Part shown: piece by piece, positions 28,527 to 36,337 of the stretch | Position numbering within the stretch: position 1 is the stretch's first letter | How the letters are laid out: each line of letters opens with the position of its first letter | Assembly: GCA_018818065.1 (NCBI GenBank) | Contig: JAHISV010000005.1 | Location: forward strand, 478,527 to 542,526 | Source of the DNA: Bacteroidota bacterium | GTDB lineage: Bacteria > Bacteroidota > Ignavibacteria > Ignavibacteriales > Melioribacteraceae | DNA: 64,000 nucleotides | Direction: 5' to 3' | Notes under the pieces: generated by a model | What the model saw: only the letters and a program-made list of their open reading frames with translations | What the model was told of the DNA's origin: nothing | Databases searched by the model: none | Made by a program: the position numbers and the translations under genes

Positions 28527-29588
28527 ATGAACTTTTTAAACAGAGTATTGAATTCCAAGGTTGGGGCATCACCGGGTGAAATAATATATGTTGGGCATGA
28601 AACCCCTGAGCAAACGGAAATAAAACTGATTCAGTATGATAAAGAAGATTTTTTAGTTGAAAAAATTGAAAACCTGGAGAATGTAAAATCATTGTTGAGT
28701 GACTCCAAAGTAAACTGGTTTCATATCACCGGATTGCAGGATATTGAACTCATTAAGCAGATAGTGTTCCATTTTGATTTTCATGCACTCTCGCTTGAAG
28801 ATGCTTTTAATACCAGACACTTGCCCAAATACGAAGAAGTAGAGGACTATCTTACTTTTATTGCAAAAGGTTATTTGTCAAGGAGTGAAAATGAGATAAT
28901 AACCAACCATGTTTGTCTCTTCTTTAAGAATAATATATTAATAACTATCCAGGACAAAAACCTGCCCCTTATTGATACGAAAATAAAAAGGATAGAATCA
29001 GGGAAAGGAAAGTCTCGCTCTAAAAAGGCTGATTATTTGTTTTTTGTAATATTGGATGCTTTTGTTGACACTTTTTATTCGTCCTTTGATGGGATAAGAG
29101 AATCACTGCTTGAAATTGAGGATCATCCTTTATTTAATCCCCATGTGAACCACATGGAAGCTCTATTGAATATCAATAAAGAGTTATCGCAACTTCGTAA
29201 AATTTTATTTCCTTTAAAAAGCGCTGTGCGGGAATTAGTTGATTCAGAGACAGAATTGATTCATAATACACATCAAAAATATCTTAACGATCTGAAAGAT
29301 CACGTTGAGGAATTGGTTGAACATAACAATTCATTTAACGAATACGCGAAAAATCTGATATTGCTTAATGACAATAATCTAAATACAAATACCAACAGGG
29401 TAATGAAAGTACTTACTATTATCGCAACCATATTTATTCCTCTTACTTTTATTGCTGGTATATATGGAATGAATTTTAAATATATGCCGGAATTGGAGGC
29501 TGAATTCGGTTATCCCCTAATTCTGGGTGTTATGGCCTTTGTGGGATTTGGATTGGTTGGTTTAATGAAATGGAAGAAATGGTTTTGA
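28527..29588 (+). CDS. corA: CorA magnesium/cobalt transporter
   Basis: A 353-residue CorA. A long cytosolic N-domain is followed by two C-terminal membrane helices; the selectivity motif YGMN is at about 313-316, at the end of TM1, and the protein ends in the basic MKWKKWF. It forms pentameric Mg2+ channels in the inner membrane. GAGAGGAAG precedes the ATG. The two following genes (gaps 34 and 10 bases) are on the same strand, so it probably leads a three-gene operon, an arrangement for which I know no precedent. Confidence 0.95.
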   Translation: MNFLNRVLNSKVGASPGEIIYVGHETPEQTEIKLIQYDKEDFLVEKIENLENVKSLLSDSKVNWFHITGLQDIELIKQIVFHFDFHALSLEDAFNTRHLPKYEEVEDYLTFIAKGYLSRSENEIITNHVCLFFKNNILITIQDKNLPLIDTKIKRIESGKGKSRSKKADYLFFVILDAFVDTFYSSFDGIRESLLEIEDHPLFNPHVNHMEALLNINKELSQLRKILFPLKSAVRELVDSETELIHNTHQKYLNDLKDHVEELVEHNNSFNEYAKNLILLNDNNLNTNTNRVMKVLTIIATIFIPLTFIAGIYGMNFKYMPELEAEFGYPLILGVMAFVGFGLVGLMKWKKWF

Positions 29589-29622
29589 TTATTATATTAA
29601 AATATTTTAAAGGATCAAAAAA

Positions 29623-30204
29623 ATGCTTCTTATTATAGATAACCAAAGCAGTTTCATAAAGAAATTCAAAAGAAATTTTCTTTCTGAGCAGGATTTTGAC
29701 TACATATTTTTCGACCATAATCAGCCCATTGTTTTATCTGCCAAAGCAGAAGTGAGCGGGGTTATACTCTCGGGCGGCAGAGGCAATCCCTATGAGCCCC
29801 TTAACCTTACGGCAGATTATGTCGCCTTAATGAATTATGATGTTCCAACTTTGGGCTTTTGTTTAGGGCACGAAATTATTGCGGTAGCACACAGAGGCAG
29901 AATAAAGAAACTACCCGAATATTATGTTAAAAAGATTCCTGTAAACATCAAAAATATGGATGATCCAATTTTTGAAGGTGTATCTTCTAACGAAATATTT
30001 CTCAGCAGAAGGCATCACTATCATGTCTCGGAAACCCCGCCGGATTTCATAAGTCTGGCTGAATCGGAATTGTCTCCGAATGAAATAATAAAGCATAAGG
30101 ATAAACCAATCTATGGTTTTCAGGCTCACCCGGAAGTGTCGGGCAGTGATGGAATTATCATGATTAATAATTTTTTGAAAATGTGCGGACTAATTACCCA
30201 ATAG
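29623..30204 (+). CDS. Class I glutamine amidotransferase domain protein
   Basis: A 193-residue free-standing GATase1. The triad is present: Cys80 in LGFCLGHE, and His169 and Glu171 in FQAHPEVSG. The oxyanion-side loop reads ILSGGRGNPYEP. It is closest in style to the small GATase subunits such as the archaeal GMP synthase A subunit. It should release ammonia from glutamine for a partner synthetase. The stop is 10 bases before the ATP-grasp gene, making that ligase the likely partner. AAAGGAT precedes the ATG. A gamma-glutamyl hydrolase role cannot be excluded. Confidence 0.85.
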   Translation: MLLIIDNQSSFIKKFKRNFLSEQDFDYIFFDHNQPIVLSAKAEVSGVILSGGRGNPYEPLNLTADYVALMNYDVPTLGFCLGHEIIAVAHRGRIKKLPEYYVKKIPVNIKNMDDPIFEGVSSNEIFLSRRHHYHVSETPPDFISLAESELSPNEIIKHKDKPIYGFQAHPEVSGSDGIIMINNFLKMCGLITQ

Positions 30205-30214
30205 GAAAACGTAA

Positions 30215-32377
30215 ATGAAAGTTGCCATTATATACAATAAAGATGTCTCAAAGGTTATTAACCGTCTTGGTATTCAAAACAAGGAAATTTATAATCCAAA
30301 GACTGTTATGCGAGTCGCGAAATGCCTGGAAGATGGTGGACACAATGTAGATGTCATTGATGGTGATATGCACGTTATTGAGCGAATTCATGACTTTATG
30401 CCTCAGGTAGTTGAAGGTGAAAAAATGGGCATTGTTTTTAACATGGCCTATGGTATTCAGGGCGAAAGTCGTTACACACATATTCCCTCTATGCTGGAAA
30501 TGTTAGGAATTCCCTATGTGGGTTCTTCTCCAGCCGGGCACGCACTTGCCCTGGATAAAGTTGTTACAAAGATGATTCTACAGCAGCATGGATTGCCGAC
30601 ACCAAAATTCTGGGTGTTTAATGACCCTGAAAGTATTACCGATGATGTTGAGTTCCCTGTTATTGTTAAACCAAAAATGGAATCTGTTTCTTTTGGACTT
30701 AGAGTTGTTGACGACTACGCTGAGTTAAAAGATGCCGTAAAATATATTATTGATGAATTTGAACAGGCTGCGCTTGTTGAGCAATTTATTCCCGGCCGGG
30801 AATTTGCCGTTGGTCTTCTTGGTAATAATCCCGTTGAAGCATTCCCAATACTTGAAATTGATCTTGAGAATGATCCCAATGCTATTCAGACACATGAGGA
30901 TAAGAGTAAGGCACCCAGAGCAAAAATTTGCCCCGCTGTTCTTACAGATGATCTTGCCATAGAAATTACAAAAGTAAGTATAGAATCTTTCAAGGCGTTG
31001 CAGCTAAAAGATTTTGCCCGCGTTGATTTAAGAATGGATTCTGAGGGCAAGATTTACATTCTCGAGTTGAATTCAATGGCTAGTTTGGGACCCACAGGTT
31101 CTTATCCGCAAGCAGCTTCAGTTGCGGGGTATGATTATAAATCTTTAGTAAACAAAATGCTGGATGTTGCGGTTTTAAGATACTTTGTAACATCAGAGTT
31201 TGGGCGCGATGCTGACCAGGTTTATAATAAAGTACCAATGCATGTAAGGATGAGAAGTTTTTTGAGAGGAAGACAGCCCCAAATTAATAAATTCCTGAAG
31301 GAAATGGTTAATACAACAACCCACGTGCGTAATGTCGAAGGAGTACAGCTTCTTTCCAACCTGATAAAGAAACAAATGAGTACTCTGGGGTTTTCTTATA
31401 AGACAATTCCGCAGGTAGAGGTTGGCAATATATTGTTTTTTACAAACTCAGAAGATGCTGATTATGACGTTTTACTATTAGGCAACCTTGATAATAGCAC
31501 AAAACTTTCTGAACATGAATATTATCATGTCTCTGAACAAAAAATATTTGGCACCGGGATTTGGGAGAATAAAGGCGGTTTGGCAATAATGATTGCAGCC
31601 TTGCAGGCACTCCGTTTTGTTAAGCAGCTTAAAAAGTTAAAAATTGGTGTTCTGCTAACAAGTGATGATTCCTTACAAGGGCGATTTGCCAGGGAACATG
31701 TTAAGCACTTAACACAGGACTGCAAATATGTTTTGGGTTTGCATGGAGCATTTTTGGATGGCGGGCTTGTTACCTCGAGGTCCGGAGCTGCCTTTTATCA
31801 CGTTAATATGAGTTTGGTAAAACCGGCAGACGCATCTGATGTGGCTGAGTCATTGAGTATTTTTCACAAACATTTGGCAGGCTGGATTGATTTATCTGAT
31901 AGAGAAAACGGACTAGCAATTTTACCTCAGAAGGTACAGATGGAATCTGACATATCTGACCCCTATGCGCATGCCTCGTTAAATTTAAGCGTACGTTTTA
32001 ACGACCTTGAACAAATGAAGATAATCGACAAAAAAATACGTAAACCTCTACCGGCAAAATATAAAAAAATAATTAATCTTCAGGTAGATGGAGGGCTTAG
32101 AAGACCAGCAATGTTGAAAACTGAAAAAGTGATCGCATTATGGAATAAAGTTAAAACAATCTCTGCAAAGCTCGATATTAATCTGAGAGAAGAGCACAGA
32201 TGGAGTTCAGCAGATATTTGTTTTGTAGATGATAAGAAATTTGTAATGGACGGATTCGGACCTAGTGGTGCAAATCCATCCAAGAAATCTGAATTTATCC
32301 TCAAACATAGTATTCTTGAACGCGCTACTCTTTTAGCGGTTGTTCTTTCAGAACTGAAACTGAATGGTATTGACTAG
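30215..32377 (+). CDS. Ddl-like ATP-grasp ligase fused to a degenerate M20 peptidase domain
   Basis: A 720-residue two-domain protein. Residues 1 to about 320 form a D-Ala-D-Ala-ligase-like ATP-grasp module: IPYVGSSPAGHALALDK (about 99-115), VIVKPKMESVSFG, LVEQFIPGREFAVG, and the Mg-binding end DFARVDLRM...ILELNSM (Glu284, Asn286). After a linker, residues about 365-715 follow the plan of M20 glutamate carboxypeptidases: RNVEGVQLL; LLGNLDN for the usual SHxD; GTGIWENKGG for GxGxxDxKGG; TSDDSLQG for the usual TDEExG; and DGFGPSGANPSKKSE where a metal His is expected. By this alignment all five metal ligands are replaced, so the second domain is probably a non-catalytic binding module. The substrate is unknown. 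AGGAAAA precedes the ATG. Confidence 0.75.
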   Translation: MKVAIIYNKDVSKVINRLGIQNKEIYNPKTVMRVAKCLEDGGHNVDVIDGDMHVIERIHDFMPQVVEGEKMGIVFNMAYGIQGESRYTHIPSMLEMLGIPYVGSSPAGHALALDKVVTKMILQQHGLPTPKFWVFNDPESITDDVEFPVIVKPKMESVSFGLRVVDDYAELKDAVKYIIDEFEQAALVEQFIPGREFAVGLLGNNPVEAFPILEIDLENDPNAIQTHEDKSKAPRAKICPAVLTDDLAIEITKVSIESFKALQLKDFARVDLRMDSEGKIYILELNSMASLGPTGSYPQAASVAGYDYKSLVNKMLDVAVLRYFVTSEFGRDADQVYNKVPMHVRMRSFLRGRQPQINKFLKEMVNTTTHVRNVEGVQLLSNLIKKQMSTLGFSYKTIPQVEVGNILFFTNSEDADYDVLLLGNLDNSTKLSEHEYYHVSEQKIFGTGIWENKGGLAIMIAALQALRFVKQLKKLKIGVLLTSDDSLQGRFAREHVKHLTQDCKYVLGLHGAFLDGGLVTSRSGAAFYHVNMSLVKPADASDVAESLSIFHKHLAGWIDLSDRENGLAILPQKVQMESDISDPYAHASLNLSVRFNDLEQMKIIDKKIRKPLPAKYKKIINLQVDGGLRRPAMLKTEKVIALWNKVKTISAKLDINLREEHRWSSADICFVDDKKFVMDGFGPSGANPSKKSEFILKHSILERATLLAVVLSELKLNGID

Positions 32378-32404
32378 AAATATAAGTAGTTCTGTTGAGC
32401 CCTT

Positions 32405-33955
32405 TTATTTTAAGAGCACCATTTTTTTTGTTCTGTAAATGTTTTTTGCCTTTAGTGTATATACGTAAAGTCCGCTGGGCATGTTAATCGCATTCCAATT
32501 GTATGTATAAGAGCCAGCAGAGTGAAAATCATCGGCAAGTGTTGCTACCTCCTGACCCAGAACATTGAAAATATTCAAGGAGGCATTTCCAGCCTCCGCT
32601 AAAGTGAAGCTTATTTTTGTTGTCGGATTAAATGGATTTGGAAAGTTCTGCTCAAGTCTGAATTGAGCGGGTAATTCTTCACTCTCATTTATTCCAACAG
32701 TCGTTTCATCCACATCTCTTACTAATCTGACATAGTTATAAATTCGTATTACATCACCCTGCGGGCCATGTCCATAAGGGTAGTCGTTTGGGTCTCCTGA
32801 TTTTGGATCGCTGCGCTGAGCTCCGGCACCATGAACATCCTGCAATTGATAATTCCCGGAATTTGGCGGTGATTCCATGAAACCCAATGCTTCTCCAAAA
32901 CAAACATAGGCAGCGTTTCCGCCATTGTTCATATTGGCATGCGTTGTACTGCTCCAATAAAAGGGGTAATTGGTGCTGCCTCCTTCATCCAGTATTGAAG
33001 TGCATTCAAAAAGTGGATTAATAGCAGGTGAATTTGTTGTCTGTAGAGACCTTGAATAATCCAGTATACTTTGCAATTCCTTTGCATTGGGTAAACGCCA
33101 GTCATTATAGCCCAAATAGTTTTCAATGTTCTTTTGTTGTGCCCAATCCAAAGCTTCCTCCCAATTCATTCCTATTTGGCTGTCATTTTTTTGCCACATT
33201 AGTGACGTCGATTTATCCGTAATTGTTTGGTCTCCATTATCAAAAAAATCATTTATTCCATAACCAGTGTTACCCCTAACATAAAGAACATAAAATCCCT
33301 TGTCCTCTGTTTGACCCGGCATTGGCCCGGTTGGGTAGCCTTTAATTCTTCCATCAGCAAAATTTACTCCAAACATGGTTTCATTGCCTCCCATAGTAGT
33401 CCCTGCATATAAGTTTGAACTTGCAAACTGAGCATCAATAATACGCTCACCAGCTGACACATCTCCATATCCAAAATCAAAGTAATCCGTATCAATGAAT
33501 GGAACCAGACCGGCAGTAGATATTCCATCGTAGCCGCTTGGATCTTCACCGCTAAAAAGAATTAAGGAATAGATTTCTTTAATTGTTGGAACTCGCCAGT
33601 CGTTGTAGCCGGCTAATGAAAAGGTTGATGTGCCAGCCAGTGCCTCATCATATGACAATTTATCATTAGCATCAATGTTTCCATCATTATCCATGTCAGG
33701 ACTTTTTTGCCACATTAGTCCGGTAACATTATCGGTAACTGTTCCGTCACCATTGTCAGTGTATGAGGGTTGGTTGCCACTGTATTGTGCATCCTGTCCA
33801 AAAAATGGACTACCATTCGAAGGAGGACTTATTGAGGATGAGTTGTTGTAGTTTATTTCCTGCCCGGTGTCAACTATTGGATAGCTAACATTTTGTGCAA
33901 ATGAGGTTGTTATAAATAATAATATAGCTGGTATTGCTAGCGCTAAAATTCTCAT
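32405..33955 (-). CDS. DUF1566 surface protein with T9SS sorting domain
   Basis: An exported protein of about 516 residues with a signal peptide ending TTSFAQ. Two DUF1566 (Lcl C-terminal-like) units follow, about 60-215 and 235-420, each marked by DNGDGTVTDN- or DNGDQTITD-type openings, LMWQK, GYNDWRVP or GYNDWRLP, and KEIYSL or KELQSI. The first holds a Ca-binding-like loop, DMDNDGNIDANDK. The end is a T9SS type A sorting domain from RLEQNFPNPFNP to KKMVLLK. It is a cell-surface protein of unknown function. The ATG at 33955 is chosen because GGGAG precedes it; an upstream in-frame ATG adds only 8 residues. Confidence 0.88.
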   Translation of the reverse strand: MRILALAIPAILLFITTSFAQNVSYPIVDTGQEINYNNSSSISPPSNGSPFFGQDAQYSGNQPSYTDNGDGTVTDNVTGLMWQKSPDMDNDGNIDANDKLSYDEALAGTSTFSLAGYNDWRVPTIKEIYSLILFSGEDPSGYDGISTAGLVPFIDTDYFDFGYGDVSAGERIIDAQFASSNLYAGTTMGGNETMFGVNFADGRIKGYPTGPMPGQTEDKGFYVLYVRGNTGYGINDFFDNGDQTITDKSTSLMWQKNDSQIGMNWEEALDWAQQKNIENYLGYNDWRLPNAKELQSILDYSRSLQTTNSPAINPLFECTSILDEGGSTNYPFYWSSTTHANMNNGGNAAYVCFGEALGFMESPPNSGNYQLQDVHGAGAQRSDPKSGDPNDYPYGHGPQGDVIRIYNYVRLVRDVDETTVGINESEELPAQFRLEQNFPNPFNPTTKISFTLAEAGNASLNIFNVLGQEVATLADDFHSAGSYTYNWNAINMPSGLYVYTLKAKNIYRTKKMVLLK

Positions 33956-34253
33956 CTTGTTTCTCCCGTTATGTTGCATCCCATAAAAAACATGATCATG
34001 TGTTTGTTTGTATTATTCGACATGAGATAGTCCATAATGGTTTAAAATTCCAGCTGCGGATTTATCAAGAGCAGTAAAGTTTTATAATAGCTTATTAGAT
34101 ATTGAGGGCAACCGAATTGGTTCTTACGCAAGTGTTTGACTAGTTTCAAGCATATTCATTCAGTTGCTCAAAAAAGTCATAAATTATGGACTTTATTAAA
34201 ATAGTAGACAATTCTATTTTTTATTCGGGAATGACAAATAATTGAGGTTGTGG
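33956..34253. other. Divergent regulatory region with palindromes
   Basis: 298 bases separate two divergent genes. ACATGATCATGT (33990-34001) is a perfect 12-base palindrome 35 bases before the DUF1566 start. AGTCCATAAT (34029-34038) recurs inverted as ATTATGGACT (34183-34192), 144 bases away. These could be operator or looping sites. No gene is visible. Confidence 0.4.
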
Positions 34254-35108
34254 ATGAAGAGGCAAAAATTGTATTTTCTAATTTGTTTAATCTATCTTCT
34301 TTTAGTTCCGGTCTTAATAAATTGCAGTGCAACCGATAACAATACAATTGACCCTATAAAATTGACAGACTCAACTACATCATGCCATAGTCCAGACGAA
34401 ACAAAAAAAGTGTTACTAATCGGCGCAAGTTACTTTTTCTCTTTACCACAAGACTTAGCAGGTCTGGCTCAATCACGAAATAAAGACTTTTTTGTAGACG
34501 GAATAATTATTGGTGGAGCCTTGCTGGATTACCATGCAAATAACCTCCTTACAGAAGAGAGAATCAGATCTGAACACTGGGATCATGTTATATTGCAGGG
34601 AGTCTGTACAAATGCTGCCTTTCCGGAGACTAGTGCTCAGATATTCCCGCCGTATGTTTCCCACCCGCTTGTTCCTTCAATTCAATCCCTTATGACAATA
34701 ATCGAAGATAATTGTGACTCCACAGAAACAATTTATCAAATGCCCTGGGCTTTTGAGGATGGAACAATATGGCTGCCGGGGTACAATCATAGTTACTTCG
34801 ATATGCAGCAACTTATCTATGATAACGTCCTTGCTTTTGCTAATGACTTGGATTTTAAAGTATCACCAGTTGGTTGGGCTTGGAATAGGGTAATGAGCGA
34901 TCGACCTGGTATAAAATTATTTCAATCGGATTTTAATCACCCCTCTGTAAAAGGGGCATACCTTTTGGCATGTGTTGTTTATGTTTCAATATATGGTGAG
35001 AGCGTTGTTGGATCATCTTATTTGGGCACATTAAGTCTGGAAGAAGCCACTTATTTACAGGAGGTGGCATCTTCAACCGTTCTCGACAATCTGCCTTTAT
35101 GGAATTAA
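34254..35108 (+). CDS. SGNH/GDSL-like lipoprotein hydrolase
   Basis: A 284-residue lipoprotein (lipobox ending LINC24). The SGNH plan is visible: a nucleophile block VLLIGASYFFSLP (Ser59, in place of the classical GDS), a middle block HWDHVILQG, and a C-terminal DFNHPSVKGAYL giving the Asp-x-x-His pair. This resembles DUF4886-type esterases. The substrate is unknown; deacylation of a cell-surface glycan or lipid is possible. The start is the ATG at 34254 with GAGG 6 bases upstream; a TTG at 34242 is less likely. Confidence 0.65.
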   Translation: MKRQKLYFLICLIYLLLVPVLINCSATDNNTIDPIKLTDSTTSCHSPDETKKVLLIGASYFFSLPQDLAGLAQSRNKDFFVDGIIIGGALLDYHANNLLTEERIRSEHWDHVILQGVCTNAAFPETSAQIFPPYVSHPLVPSIQSLMTIIEDNCDSTETIYQMPWAFEDGTIWLPGYNHSYFDMQQLIYDNVLAFANDLDFKVSPVGWAWNRVMSDRPGIKLFQSDFNHPSVKGAYLLACVVYVSIYGESVVGSSYLGTLSLEEATYLQEVASSTVLDNLPLWN

Positions 35109-35255
35109 TGTTTTCGAAACAACTAGTAACTATTTGCTGATTTATAAGGATGTTGATACAGACCACATTAGAACTTTCTATTGTTATGTATCACCCCCTC
35201 TAACCTAAAATTTCTCTTTATTTATTTATCACAATAATTATTAGCAAGGTGTTTT

Positions 35256-36086
35256 ATGAAAACGAGAAATATTTTTACGTTAAGTGTCTTAATTATGTTC
35301 GGCATTCTTTTCAGTGTGGGTTGCAGTGATTCAGCTACTGATCCGGTAAAAGAAACAGGAACAATATTACTAAAACTTACAGATGCCCCATTCCCAATAG
35401 ATCTGGCAACCAGAGCGGAAGTAACAATTGACCAAATTTCAATTAAAAGTCAAGGTGACGTCGAAGCTGATTCGTTACTGATCTTATCATCTGTAACAGC
35501 AACATATAACTTATTAGATCTCAGAAATGGCATTACAGAAACCTTACTGGAAATGAATATTCCAGCGGGTATTTACCATCAAATTCGACTACGGGTTGTT
35601 GACGCAGAAATTGAGTTAACTGATGGACAAATATTTAATTTAAATATTCCAAGTGGAATTCAAACCGGAATTAAAATAAATGTGCACCCATTTCTACAAA
35701 TTGCCGGTGGGACAACAAATGAAATCCTTTTGGATTTCGATCTTGAAAAATCATTTGTTATGAGAGGTAACCGTAATAATATAACCGGTTTTAATTTTAA
35801 ACCTGTTATAAGAGCCGTGAATAATTCTGATGCCGGTACAATTCTCGGATACGTGAAAAGTTATGCGGATTCTGCACTGGCAAATGCAAGAGTTTGGGTA
35901 GAGGCTGATTCTGTTATATCTACCACTTTTTGCGATGAGAATGGGGAATACACAATAATTGGTATCCCCACCGGAACTTATTCTGTGCACGCAACTACAG
36001 AAGGTTTCGATACGGCTTCTGTAGCAGGAGTTGTTTTGGACGCGGGCGAGTTTGAACGTCAAAATTTTAATTTAAATCAGTTATAA
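35256..36086 (+). CDS. DUF4382 lipoprotein with carboxypeptidase-regulatory-like domain
   Basis: A 276-residue lipoprotein (lipobox FSVGC23). Residues about 34-185 form a DUF4382 domain, opening GTILLKLTDAPFP and continuing YNLLDLRNGITETLL and IPAGIYHQIRLRV. The C-terminal 85 residues form a transthyretin-like carboxypeptidase-regulatory domain (GTILGYVKSYADSALANARV, GEYTIIGIPTGTYSV). Such proteins are probably surface or periplasmic binders; no enzymatic residues are seen. AAGGTG precedes the ATG. It is followed by an intrinsic terminator. Confidence 0.85.
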   Translation: MKTRNIFTLSVLIMFGILFSVGCSDSATDPVKETGTILLKLTDAPFPIDLATRAEVTIDQISIKSQGDVEADSLLILSSVTATYNLLDLRNGITETLLEMNIPAGIYHQIRLRVVDAEIELTDGQIFNLNIPSGIQTGIKINVHPFLQIAGGTTNEILLDFDLEKSFVMRGNRNNITGFNFKPVIRAVNNSDAGTILGYVKSYADSALANARVWVEADSVISTTFCDENGEYTIIGIPTGTYSVHATTEGFDTASVAGVVLDAGEFERQNFNLNQL

Positions 36087-36113
36087 AAATCTTCTTTATT
36101 TATAGCAAATTAT

Positions 36114-36138
36114 GAGGAGCGCAAAGCTCCTCTCTTTT
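36114..36138 (+). terminator. Terminator after the DUF4382 gene
   Basis: GAGGAGC (36114-36120) and GCTCCTC (36126-36132), loop GCAAA, followed by TCTTTTT. The same 7-base stem recurs at 38310. Confidence 0.9.
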
Positions 36139-36261
36139 TATACTTTTACAAAACTTTTACGTAACATTTACAATCATATACCTTCGAAATACAATTATTT
36201 TTGTATGTTATTTACAATTAATTAGACTTTTATCTGAATCCCACAGAAGGAAAATAAATTG

Positions 36262-36285
36262 TCGGATAACATCACTTATCCGACC
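36262..36285 (+). promoter_or_regulatory. Leader hairpin before the 599-residue protein gene
   Basis: GTCGGATAA (36262-36270) and TTATCCGAC (36277-36285) form a perfect 9-bp inverted repeat with loop CATCAC, 52 bases before the ATG. It may be an operator, an attenuator or a protein-binding RNA hairpin. The tail after it (CCTATTTCT) is only weakly terminator-like. Confidence 0.45.
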
Positions 36286-36337
36286 CTATTTCTAAGTTTA
36301 ATGAAAATATTTAAGTCACAATCTGATTGGAAGTTAA

